64,000 nt of DNA, taken from NCBI GenBank assembly GCA_030613245.1, contig JAUWMI010000011.1, forward strand, positions 29,590-93,589, in the 5' to 3' direction. The position numbers were made by a program, and so were the translations under genes. The first letter of the stretch is position 1. Each line of letters starts with the position of its first letter. Source of the DNA: Candidatus Sumerlaeota bacterium. Its GTDB lineage: Bacteria; Sumerlaeota; Sumerlaeia; MWCT01; JAUWMI01. The notes under the pieces are model-generated. The model was not told where the DNA came from. It saw only the letters and a list, made by a program, of their open reading frames with translations, and did no database searches. Shown in pieces: positions 16,601-24,533 of this stretch.

Positions 16601-19456
16601 AATCTGCGCCAGTGCCACTTCTGTACGCCCCTTGTAAACAACAGCCTCCGAGTAGAGTGGCTCAAGAGCCAGAGCATTATCGAAACGCTCAAGCGCCTCC
16701 TCGTATTTCTTCTTATCAAATAGGGCTATTCCCTGGGCCGTGAGTTGTTTTGCTTGTTCCAGGCTTGCTTTTTCTAGTTCCTCAATTTCTTTCTGCTTGG
16801 CCTCTTCTTCCGCTTTAGCCTTCTCAAGTGACGCTTTCTCAACTTCTGCCTTTTTCCTTTCCTCTTTAGCCTTTGCCTCCTCAGCCTTCGCTAAACTCTT
16901 ACGGGCATTCTGAACACCGGTCAGGGCTTTGGCGTTTGCCGCATCCAGTTTCAAAACCGCTTCGAATTCTGCAATAGCATCTGCATAGCTCTTTTCGCCA
17001 AGGAGTGCCTCAGCCTTATTGATATGGACAGCGATTTCTTTCTGCTTGGCCTCTTCTTCCGCCTTAGCCTTCTCAAGTGCCGCTTTCTCAGCTTCTGTCT
17101 TTTCCCTTTTCTCTTCCTCTTTAGCCTTTGCTTCTTCAGCCTTCGCCAAACTCTCGCTGGCGTCCTGAATACCAGCCAGAGCATCGGCAAGGGCTTTATT
17201 TTTCGGGTCCAGTTTCAAAATCGCTTCGAATTCTGCAATAGCCTCCTCATAGCTCTTTTGCCCAAGCAGGTCTTCAGCCTTTCTGAGATGGGCAGCGATC
17301 TTTTCTTTCTTTTCCTTCTGTTCGCGCTCCTGCAACAGCCGTTCCTGCTCTCGTGCCTCCGCCTGCTCGGCCTTGGCAAGAAATGCATTGGCGTCTACAT
17401 TAGCCGGGGCAAGCTTTAACGCCTCTTTGGCTTCGGCAATCGCCTCCCGGAACTTATTCCGAGCAAGCAGATTCTCGGCTGCCTTAAGCTGAGAAGCAAT
17501 GGCTGCCTCATGTTCTCTCTTCTTACGCGCTTCAGCTTCGGCGCGACGTTTTTCTTCTTCTGGCAACCTGACTGCGGCCTGCTGGGCTGCTAATGCCTCC
17601 TGGGCAATTGCCAACTGCGCTGTTGCCCTTGTGTTTTCGGCACCCAGCTCTAATGCTTCCTTATACTTCTTTATCGCCCGTTCAAACTTGTCCTCCTGGA
17701 AGAGCCCATCGCCTTCCGCTATCAGTGCTCCCGCACGCTCGCGCTGCTTGGCCTCCTGTTCGGCACGTTTCTGCTCGTCTTTGGTAGCCCGCGCCTCAGC
17801 TTTCGCCAAACTCTTATGGGCATTCTGAACACCAGCAAGCGCCTTTGCATTTGCTGCATCCAGTTTCAAAACCGCTTCGAATTCTGCAATAGCATCTGCA
17901 TAGCCATTTTGCTTAAGGAGCTCTTTGGCCTTTCTGAGATGTGCGGCGATCTTTTCCTGCTTCTCTTCCTGTTCGCGCTCCTGCAACAGCAGCTCCTGCT
18001 CTCGTGCCTCTGCTTGTTCTGCTCTGGTAAGAAATGTATTGACATCTACATTAGCCGGGTCGAGGTTCAACGCCTCTTTGGCTTCGGCAATGGCTTCCCG
18101 GAACTTATTCCGAGCAAGCAGCTTCTCGGCTGCCTTAAGCTGAGAAGCAACGGCTGCGTTACGTTCTCTCTTCTTACGCGCTTCAGCTTCGGCGCGACGT
18201 TTTTCTTCTTCTGGCAACCTGACTGCGGCCTGCTGGGTTGCTAATGCCTCCTGGGCAATTGCCAACTGCGCTGTTGCCCTTGTATTTTCGGCATCAAGCT
18301 CTAATGCTTCCTTATACTTCTTTATCGCCTTTTCAAACTTGTCTGCCTGGAAAAGCCTATCGCCTTCCGCTATCAGTGCTGCCGCACGCTCGCGCTGCTT
18401 GGCCTCCTGTTCGGCACGTTCCTTGTCTTTCTTGGCAGCTTTTGCCGCAGTCTTTGCCGCAGTTTTTGCCTGGGCAATAGCCTGTTTGGCTTCCTGATTA
18501 TTCTTGTCGATGGAGAGAATCCTCTCGTACTCCGCAATGGCGCTCTTGAACTCTTGATTTGCCTGGAGCGCATTACCCCGCGCCAGCAAATTCGCAATTA
18601 ACGCCTGCTGCGCTTCTTGCTGCTCACGCTTGCGTTCAGCTTCCAGACGCTCCGTTTCGGCAACTCGTGCTGCTTCCAGTTCCGCATTTATCTTCTTCTC
18701 CAGCGCGCGCGCCTGCCTGTTCCTGGGCTCTAGCTCAAACACCTGTCGCACCTCAGCCTTCGCCATAGCAAGCTGTGATTGCTTCAAATACGCCTCGGCT
18801 TTGTCTAAGTGGGAGGCAATTGCCTTGCGCTCTTCCTCTGCTGCCTTTTCTTTTGCCTCCTTAAGCACTAGGGACGGAGATGGAGTGACAGCAACAGGTG
18901 TCTCGCTTGTGGCAAGACGGTCTTTGATTCGCTTCAAGTATTTCTTTGCAGCGCGATAATCACCTGTAATAATCCAGATTTGTTCAAATACGTTCTTAGC
19001 TTCCTCATAGGCTTTGTCGCGATACAATTGTTGGGCTTCTTTGTACTTCTCCTTGACGTATTCGTCGCGCTCGGCTCCAAGAGGAATCTCCGCCAACAAT
19101 GCCTTCTGTTGTGCCTGGCGCAACTTACACTCCTCGATTAACTGCTGAATCTTCACATTAGGCTTGTCCAAACGGAGGGCGCGTTCGTAGTTGATCAACG
19201 CGAATGTAAATTCGGCATTGTCATAATACTCTTTCGCCTTCTTCAAATACTCAGCCACCTCCGCGGCTTTGCGCTGTTCAATCAACGTATCGAACGATTC
19301 ATCCACCTGGGCAATCTGCTTAAGCTCCGGAGAAGAAGCAGGATCGTTCGTTGGGCTATCATCAGCAGCAATCAGCAGAGAAATGCCAAAAAAGACAATA
19401 GAAATTAGTACCAGAACCTGTTTTTTCCCTGGCGTGCAACGCTTCATGATCACCAA
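13640..19456 (-). CDS. Giant TPR/coiled-coil secretin (type II/IV pilus-like outer-membrane channel)
   Basis: A protein of about 1,938 residues that joins a very long periplasmic repeat region to an outer-membrane secretin. A signal peptide (basic start, hydrophobic VLVLISIVFFGISLLIA) is followed by ~1,100 residues of TPR-like units (for example FREAIAEAKEALNLDPANVD, YADAIAEFEAVLKLDAANAK) separated by Ala/Glu/Lys/Arg-rich coiled-coil linkers. Near residue 1165 an STN/N0-like domain begins (FLRTLSLATGINFYVAEGV), then N1-like modules, a Pro/Thr linker (ATPTPTPEEEAA), and from ~1660 the secretin domain ending GVPILRNLPFLGKLFFGR, the family signature. Start: TTG at 19456 with AAGGAG 8 bp upstream, preferred over ATG 19447, although either yields the same signal. 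Ordinary secretins have 400-800 residues. It is the last gene after the PilMN-like fusion and a small anchor protein. Confidence 0.9.
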   Translation of the reverse strand: MVIMKRCTPGKKQVLVLISIVFFGISLLIAADDSPTNDPASSPELKQIAQVDESFDTLIEQRKAAEVAEYLKKAKEYYDNAEFTFALINYERALRLDKPNVKIQQLIEECKLRQAQQKALLAEIPLGAERDEYVKEKYKEAQQLYRDKAYEEAKNVFEQIWIITGDYRAAKKYLKRIKDRLATSETPVAVTPSPSLVLKEAKEKAAEEERKAIASHLDKAEAYLKQSQLAMAKAEVRQVFELEPRNRQARALEKKINAELEAARVAETERLEAERKREQQEAQQALIANLLARGNALQANQEFKSAIAEYERILSIDKNNQEAKQAIAQAKTAAKTAAKAAKKDKERAEQEAKQRERAAALIAEGDRLFQADKFEKAIKKYKEALELDAENTRATAQLAIAQEALATQQAAVRLPEEEKRRAEAEARKKRERNAAVASQLKAAEKLLARNKFREAIAEAKEALNLDPANVDVNTFLTRAEQAEAREQELLLQEREQEEKQEKIAAHLRKAKELLKQNGYADAIAEFEAVLKLDAANAKALAGVQNAHKSLAKAEARATKDEQKRAEQEAKQRERAGALIAEGDGLFQEDKFERAIKKYKEALELGAENTRATAQLAIAQEALAAQQAAVRLPEEEKRRAEAEARKKREHEAAIASQLKAAENLLARNKFREAIAEAKEALKLAPANVDANAFLAKAEQAEAREQERLLQEREQKEKKEKIAAHLRKAEDLLGQKSYEEAIAEFEAILKLDPKNKALADALAGIQDASESLAKAEEAKAKEEEKREKTEAEKAALEKAKAEEEAKQKEIAVHINKAEALLGEKSYADAIAEFEAVLKLDAANAKALTGVQNARKSLAKAEEAKAKEERKKAEVEKASLEKAKAEEEAKQKEIEELEKASLEQAKQLTAQGIALFDKKKYEEALERFDNALALEPLYSEAVVYKGRTEVALAQIREEEERKRAEQRRKEEAMLTSQHLTEEAKELLDAGKYDEAQAKLEQAVGVYPENKTAKDLLAQVAATKAERHLLLIRNKLADGERLYKEGAYNLALEKFQEVLQYDPKNAKAARHIRLCNTRIEEQRMVADKEEMKHRGERAEELFKEGLAAYEGTDIETAVAKWREALAANPDHLGAQTYLEQTRDEYERFLARSKEAEDFQAKEKAAQKKLDMPVTISTTETTDLKEFLRTLSLATGINFYVAEGVEASVFAKFDDIQLREILDTILLEIGLKWSRKPGTDIITVTMHLQMKVFSLTPEEITKVRAMMETKFLQRILWPPDATPKVKGVELRLDEREALLISTDSKSNIERLDALLKDLKYEMPPSLIYRSYTIRPELGPKIKALIEGMLQAESRAPYSKERKLLISEGELIVKDTPENIKKIEELLEEKTFIAKLREDKIRVETYNVAPAWIEKNPEQVQQFGDYVVEVIETMLYAKTGRSAARQEGRRLWYDRSTMQLTVTDYPDNLKAVSKFLASLPMIEKRRKSEIIFLKHVKATDLADQLRQVLGLEAADTVAERGISITKSVRVEDVLEFRDLRLRVVRVNENNINDDLDDSVELVVNTPTTSQDMTIEEFRSEFIDDYEISAPDIRPSGTPGEGRAKLEIRYLPPPGQVQAPEATPTPTPEEEAAAEALSVDEIETLNALLIRYEDPAQFAEVAEWIERLDIPVLQVSIEVRFVEVIESRAKEYSSEFTILNLGKGVDLDSSLFNMRFAQDMDEFRSEFEPGVESTREANLLKGTTIFNWIIGGGESPVNYQLRLLEAEGIINIVSSPNILVLNGETADFEIDRQLGLPLVDAQGNFIAGAGIARIDQVDLSVSPTITQLGSIMLDIDAEIYDFDHNLGALTSIQRPGLDPGVGPLAVYQGTYDLGLIRKDISTTARLRDGQTIVLGGWAGERSGEYTSGVPILRNLPFLGKLFFGRNLSKIEKTTLLIFLTGRIVD
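17211..18420 (-). repeat. Tandem 651-bp intragenic duplication in the secretin gene
   Basis: Segments starting at 17211 and 17862 are nearly the same for about 560 bp, with a fixed offset of 651 bp (217 codons), and homology ends together after CGGCACGTT at about 17769 and 18420. A shorter third copy of the AGTTTCAAAA... block starts near 16947. Each unit encodes one coiled-coil linker plus TPR pairs. Confidence 0.85.
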
Positions 19457-19634
19457 CTTTCGCACTCCTTTTAGCCACGGATGAGGTACATCATAAAAAC
19501 GCATGCGATACTAACAGTGTGCAGACCCATGTCAAGCAAAATAAAGCCTAAAACCTGTTTGCGATGATGGGAAACTTGCCTATTTTCAGCCGCCTCCAGC
19601 CATCAAACTGAGCCGGAAACTTCCCGGCACTCGC

Positions 19635-20120
19635 TTAGGATGAAGGAGGTGACGAGGTACTCAATTGCTCATCAATTTTCTTTAATAAATCTTGCGAATT
19701 GATATGCGCAGGCCAAACTGTTAAGATATCTTTGAGGATTCCACGGGCTTCCTCATATTTGGCGTCATTGTATAGTTGCTGTGCCTGGGTAAACTTCTGA
19801 TTCATCTCTTTAAGAATAATCTCGTGATCCCGCACCGTTTTATAATCGAACACATTGAACCTGCCCAGTGAAATGAAAGCTTCGTCCTTCTCCAGATCCG
19901 AGTGTTCATTAAATAGTTGGATAACTTTCTCATACTCGTTGTTTGGCAGGTATTCCTCCAAGGGTTCTTTCTTAGGACTCGGTGGCGGCTCTATGGTTAC
20001 CGATTGCTCATGCATGTAGGCATAGATAATCCCAACGAGAAACAGGAGGAAAACAATGACAATCACCTTATCTAGCTGGCCTCGCAGCTTGTTCTGAACC
20101 GCGAGAAACTGTCCATTCAT
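19635..20120 (-). CDS. Small membrane-anchored TPR-like protein of the PilMN/secretin cluster
   Basis: A 161-residue protein with a short cytoplasmic N-terminus, one membrane helix (VIVIVFLLFLVGIIYAYMH, residues ~19-37), a Pro-rich linker (IEPPPSPKKEP) and a periplasmic part with TPR-like helices (NNEYEKVIQLFNEH; AKYEEARGILKDILTVWP). The topology is that of PilO/PilP/GspC-type connectors that bridge inner membrane and secretin, but there is no clear sequence match, so that role is inferred from position between the PilM-PilN-like gene and the secretin. The gap to pilM is 61 bp and to the secretin 178 bp; all three genes probably form one transcript. Confidence 0.72.
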   Translation of the reverse strand: MNGQFLAVQNKLRGQLDKVIVIVFLLFLVGIIYAYMHEQSVTIEPPPSPKKEPLEEYLPNNEYEKVIQLFNEHSDLEKDEAFISLGRFNVFDYKTVRDHEIILKEMNQKFTQAQQLYNDAKYEEARGILKDILTVWPAHINSQDLLKKIDEQLSTSSPPSS

Positions 20121-20181
20121 CCCTGTGTTCCCTTCGACTTCTGAACGGCCCCTGGGCTTCGCGAACGACCGTCACAGCATC

Positions 20182-22074
20182 CTATCGTTCAACTTCAATT
20201 GGCACGGGTGTCGCTACAACAGGGCGACGCCGCGATACGGCAGCTGCCTCCTCTGGCGGCCTGACCCGCGAAACCTTATCGGAAAAATCCATCCTGATTT
20301 CAAATTGATTAACGTTCTTTTTATAGCGCTCGTCGTAAACTTTCATAATGTGGAAAAGCTCGGGGCGCGAATCAAAGTTCACGAGCACATTCTGAAGGTT
20401 CTTTGTAAAATCCGACGCCGACCGCTCATCTTCCGTTTTTCCAAGTATCCTCACATTTCCGTTGGCATCCATGATGATAAGATCAATCAGCACATCAGCA
20501 GGCTTCTGCTTCTGCATGGTCGCTAGAAATTCCAGCCAATAGTCACGATCAGCCAGCGAGTCCCCTAAATTTACAAACCTTTCTTTAAGCGTTTCGCGTT
20601 CCTTTCTTATATCGTCAGTCTTCGTAGTTCCTAAGCCTTCCTTCCTGATAATTTCCCTAACTATGGTCTCCAGACGCTGGTACATTTCAATATAGCGATC
20701 ACCAACCTGTGTGCTGACCCCAATCGTGACCAAGAGAAGCACCACGATCGCTGCAACCAGCACATTCTTCTTCTTAAATTCTCGCAGGGTCTTAAGATCA
20801 ACAGGCAGAAAATCAATACTGACATTCGCCAGGCCCAATCCCTGAAGACCCAGTCCAATCGCAATTAGAAACGGCGTCAATTTCTTTCCATCTTGCCCCA
20901 TCACTGCGATTGAAGGATTCTTGGTCTGCTCGACAACTTCAACCGGCAAGCCTAGTTTCTCCTCGATGTAACTGTCAAGATTGGACAGCTGTGCTTGCCC
21001 TCCGCTCAGGTAAATCGCATCAATTGCCATGCCCTCAGGCTGAGAAATATAAAAATCTAACGACCGTCGTAACTCTGCAATCAAACGGTCAACGATAAAC
21101 ATCGTGGCTTCTGTGGCTTCCTGATTCACAGGCTCATGCTCCGTCCCTTCTTCTGCTTCCAGGGTACGCAGCATGACGTCCTGCTTCTTTACCCGCTCGG
21201 CCTCTTCAAAGCTCTCAATCCCAGACTTGTCCTGGATACACTTGGTGATTTCGTTCCCAGCCACTGGCACACTTCGAGTGAACCCAAGCGTAGGAGTCTT
21301 GCCTAACCGCGCAATGGAGAGATCCAGCATGCTCGCCCCGATATTGACGTATGCCTTAACCTCTTCGTAGGCAGATACGTCTTCCACAGGCTTTTCTTCT
21401 ACTTCTTCTTTCTCCTCCTCGGGTTTTTCCTGCGGCCTTGGCTTTCTTTTCAAAAAGGGGAGCGAGAAACCACGCAGTAACTTCCCCACCTTGTCAACCT
21501 TCCCTTTTCCAGTAGTCTCAGCACCCCCTGAGACCTTATCGAACAAAGGGCCTTCATCAAATATATAGTAATTATACAGAGCAAGCGAGCTCACGCCAAT
21601 ACTGAGCGGCTTTAGCCCCGTTCTCCTAACCACCTCCATATAACTGTTTATGTGGTCTCGCTTGACCGCCACCATGAGGACAACGACTTCGTCCTCTTCG
21701 GCCTCGGAAAAAACTTGGTATTCCATGACAGTCTTATCAAGCGGAAAGGGAATCTGCTGGCGTGCTTCATAGGTAATTATGCGGGCCAATCGCTCGTCAG
21801 TAGTCTTGGGCAGCTTAACTCGACGCACAAATACCGACTGGCCGGGAATGCAGAACACCGCTTCTTTCGTTGTAATGCGGTTTGTTCTGAGAAGATCTCG
21901 GAGGACGCTTAGGGCTTTCTCGTTCCGCTCGCTTTCTGACACACGATGGGGAAGATTTAGCTCGGCACTTGCAAGATTCGTGATCTTGAGCTGGCCCTTC
22001 TCGTAAACAAGCTCTGCAACTTTAATCGTATTACAGCCGAGATCAACCCCTAGACATTTTCGTCTAGCCTGCAT
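20182..22074 (-). CDS. pilM: PilM-like ATPase fused to PilN-like transmembrane/periplasmic region
   Basis: A 630-residue protein. Residues 1-~430 are PilM-like, an actin/FtsA-fold cytoplasmic protein: CLGVDLGCNTIKVAELVY (phosphate-binding loop), VFCIPGQSVFVRRVKLPKT, YEARQQIPFPLDKTVMEYQV, IGASMLDLSIARLG and AIYLSGGQAQLSNLDSYIEE. An insert of ~60 charged residues (KPRPQEKPEEEKEEVEEKPV) lies in the middle. Residues ~445-465 form a membrane helix (NVLVAAIVVLLLVTIGVS), then a coiled coil and a ~100-residue domain (YWLEFLATMQKQKPADVLID) resembling the PilN periplasmic domain. In standard pili PilM binds the cytoplasmic tail of a separate PilN; here the two appear joined. No pilB, pilT or pilC is nearby, so the energy source and cargo are unknown. 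First gene of the cluster. Confidence 0.88.
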   Translation of the reverse strand: MQARRKCLGVDLGCNTIKVAELVYEKGQLKITNLASAELNLPHRVSESERNEKALSVLRDLLRTNRITTKEAVFCIPGQSVFVRRVKLPKTTDERLARIITYEARQQIPFPLDKTVMEYQVFSEAEEDEVVVLMVAVKRDHINSYMEVVRRTGLKPLSIGVSSLALYNYYIFDEGPLFDKVSGGAETTGKGKVDKVGKLLRGFSLPFLKRKPRPQEKPEEEKEEVEEKPVEDVSAYEEVKAYVNIGASMLDLSIARLGKTPTLGFTRSVPVAGNEITKCIQDKSGIESFEEAERVKKQDVMLRTLEAEEGTEHEPVNQEATEATMFIVDRLIAELRRSLDFYISQPEGMAIDAIYLSGGQAQLSNLDSYIEEKLGLPVEVVEQTKNPSIAVMGQDGKKLTPFLIAIGLGLQGLGLANVSIDFLPVDLKTLREFKKKNVLVAAIVVLLLVTIGVSTQVGDRYIEMYQRLETIVREIIRKEGLGTTKTDDIRKERETLKERFVNLGDSLADRDYWLEFLATMQKQKPADVLIDLIIMDANGNVRILGKTEDERSASDFTKNLQNVLVNFDSRPELFHIMKVYDERYKKNVNQFEIRMDFSDKVSRVRPPEEAAAVSRRRPVVATPVPIEVER

Positions 22075-22501
22075 CTATCGCACCTGCCTCCTGCCACACC
22101 ATAAGCCTCTGTTTGGCATTTCGCTTACCGAGGCGAAGCAAGACGCCGCTGAACACAACGTAGAGATTTATCTTAACCATTGAAACTCGGAGAAAAAATA
22201 TAAACTGCCCGAATCAAAGTCAATCCTTTTTTGTGCTGAACCAACTGCATCTAGACGTTGTCCCGGGATTCACAGGTAAGCAAAAGATGCGAGGAGTGGG
22301 AATCTCTCGTTGCTGGACGAACGCACCACGCATGACCCTTTCCCCAATTTTGTTGTTGCAAATACGCCCGATATTTCCATATAAGCTTTAAAAAGAGTAC
22401 TTTGGCCGCGCTCTACAAATCGCCCGAGTCGTGAAACACTTTTCTGCACACACTGTTTCGGGGCCATGCACACCGAGTATAATTGTACATTGGAAAGGGT
22501 A
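22075..22501. other. Divergent promoter gap between the pilM-like gene and GH172 gene
   Basis: About 425 bp with divergent genes on each side, so promoters for both directions should lie here. It is AT-rich around 22,190-22,240. A short stem (TTTCGC...GCGAAG) lies near 22118-22138. No ORF or structured RNA recognised. Confidence 0.4.
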
Positions 22502-24403
22502 ATGAAGAATAAAACCGTCAATCTCTCCTTATACGCGCTATTCATTTGTAGTTTCCTACTTCCTACCCTGTGTTGTCAACAGTTAAAAATGCCTGGGCGC
22601 CATTGTTTCTCTCCCCTTATCTTTTTTGACGCTCTCCCCCCACAGCCGATTTACACCAACTGGCGAGCCTCATCGTGGGATCGAACAGGGAAGAACATTG
22701 ATTGCATACAGATTGCCCCCGGGCAAACCAGTACCTTGGCGCGCCTTAGCGGACCTGGCGAAATAACCCATCTCTGGTTCACCTATGCAGGCGAGGAATA
22801 TGCCTCGCGGCTGGTGGTGCTGCGTATCTTTTGGGACGGCGCCTCCCTGCCTGCTGTAGAAGCCCCTGTTGGCGATTTCTTCCTTAGCGCCCATGGATTG
22901 AACCTTGATGTAGAGGCGCGCCCGATCGTCGTCACCAATAGCGGCGCAGCCAAGAATTGCTATCTCATAATGCCCTTCAAGCGCTCGGCGCTTGTGGAAT
23001 TGCGTAACGAGGGCTTCCAACAAGTGACCGTATACTATCACATTGATTATCGCAAGACCAGCCGCCGGGCATTTTCTGGCCTTTACTTTCATGCAAAATA
23101 TCACCAGCAATTCCCTACCGATGGCTGGATTGACCTGGATCTGGACCTCGCTCAGCGCGCTCAGGCTGATCATATTGTCAATCAGGAGCCAAACATTCGC
23201 GGTCAGGGGAATTACACTATCCTCGACGTCTGCGGAACTGGGTATTATATCGGATGCACCCTCGGCGTCCATAGCCGTGCTGTCGGCTGGTGGGGCGAAG
23301 GCGATGACATGATCTTTATTGATGGCGCCATAACGCCCACACTTCATGGCACCGGTACGGAAGATTATTTTAACAACGCCTGGGGTCTCCATGCCTACAT
23401 GACCCCCTTGTATGGCGTGCCGCATTACGAAGCATACGTCAAAGGCGGCCAGAGCTGCGTCTACCGCTTTCACCTCGATGATCCTATTGCATTCAAGCGC
23501 AGCATTCAGGTTACTATCGAACACGGCCACGCCAACAGCCGCTCGGATGACTATTCGAGCGTCGCCTACTGGTATCAAACTGAGCCAGGCGATTCATTCG
23601 GCTACCTGGGACCAGCACGTGGCCGGATGACCGCCCGCATGGTGGATACTATGGATCATGTGGCAACCTTGCGCCAGACATACGAACTCGAGCGCGAAGG
23701 CCACACGGCTCAAGCCGCAGAGATCTGCGAACAACGCCTCCGCCACGACACAGCCCCTGTGCGCTCTGAGGTGATCAAGTTTCTCCTGGCACGACTCGCG
23801 TTAAAACTCGGCCAGACCGATAAAGCTAAATCTCTACTTCAAGAGATTGCCGATCACTCGGATAGTGGCTACCGTCGCCGGATTGCTCAGGATATGCTCT
23901 ACCTCTTTGAAAGCACGAACAACGCTCTGATTCTCATCAACGGCGATGACATCTACAATGCTTACCTTGACGGCATGCCAATTGGCTCCGGCACATTGTT
24001 CGAGGGGTGCAAGCGCTTCAGGGTCACCCTTAAACCTGGCCGGCATACCCTGGCAATCCGGTGCCGTAATATTATTCTGTTTGGCGGCGTGATTGCAGAA
24101 GTTCTCATGCTCGATTCATCAACTATCACTGACAATGACTGGCTGGTCACAGACGAGCAAATCGAGGACTGGGAGCTACATACTGACGACATCACCTCGT
24201 GGCGTCCAGTGATGGAGTATGGAACACACTACGATCATGTGGTATATTCATACCAGATGAACGTGCTCGAATGGACCGGCACAGGTGCTCAATGGATATG
24301 GGATGAGCGGAACTACATTGACGGCCACATTCTCTATTTCAAACGCGACTTCATCGTGAACGAGGAGGCCTGGAGACAGACTGTGCCCTATTCGCTACTA
24401 TAG
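22502..24403 (+). CDS. GH172-family (DUF2961) glycoside hydrolase-like protein with C-terminal add-on domains
   Basis: GH172 enzymes act on furanosides such as alpha-D-arabinofuranosides and difructose anhydrides; the specificity here is not known. The ATG at 22502 follows GGAAAGGG directly upstream and gives a signal peptide ending near FLLPTLCCQQ, so 633 residues. The N-terminal ~370 residues show DUF2961 motifs: the start SWDRTGKNIDCIQIAPGQTS, GPGEITHLWFT, LVVLRIFWDG, PVGDFF and the conserved TPTLHGTGTEDYFNNAWG with the acidic pair. After it come a TPR-like helical region (TAQAAEICEQRLRHDT; QTDKAKSLLQEIAD) and a beta-rich carbohydrate-binding-like domain (LINGDDIYNAYLDGMPIGSG). The addition of TPRs is unusual. 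Secreted to the periplasm or beyond. Confidence 0.85.
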   Translation: MKNKTVNLSLYALFICSFLLPTLCCQQLKMPGRHCFSPLIFFDALPPQPIYTNWRASSWDRTGKNIDCIQIAPGQTSTLARLSGPGEITHLWFTYAGEEYASRLVVLRIFWDGASLPAVEAPVGDFFLSAHGLNLDVEARPIVVTNSGAAKNCYLIMPFKRSALVELRNEGFQQVTVYYHIDYRKTSRRAFSGLYFHAKYHQQFPTDGWIDLDLDLAQRAQADHIVNQEPNIRGQGNYTILDVCGTGYYIGCTLGVHSRAVGWWGEGDDMIFIDGAITPTLHGTGTEDYFNNAWGLHAYMTPLYGVPHYEAYVKGGQSCVYRFHLDDPIAFKRSIQVTIEHGHANSRSDDYSSVAYWYQTEPGDSFGYLGPARGRMTARMVDTMDHVATLRQTYELEREGHTAQAAEICEQRLRHDTAPVRSEVIKFLLARLALKLGQTDKAKSLLQEIADHSDSGYRRRIAQDMLYLFESTNNALILINGDDIYNAYLDGMPIGSGTLFEGCKRFRVTLKPGRHTLAIRCRNIILFGGVIAEVLMLDSSTITDNDWLVTDEQIEDWELHTDDITSWRPVMEYGTHYDHVVYSYQMNVLEWTGTGAQWIWDERNYIDGHILYFKRDFIVNEEAWRQTVPYSLL

Positions 24404-24533
24404 CCTGGCAAGCAAGCTGCTGAGTCCATCCCTTTGTGGGCGCCAACCATTGTGGCAATTAGAATGGGTTGGCTGATGCGTGGTATATGCTTGACGATCC
24501 TGATTGCACACGGACAAAAGTGACATTGAGAAG

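Noticed and set aside
22270..22545. Minus-strand ORF of 91 codons before the GH172 gene
   Set aside because: Overlaps the GH172 start and signal peptide; no ribosome site.
22670..23578. 302-codon open frame on the minus strand
   Set aside because: It is antisense to the clear GH172 protein and its translation has no family-like pattern.
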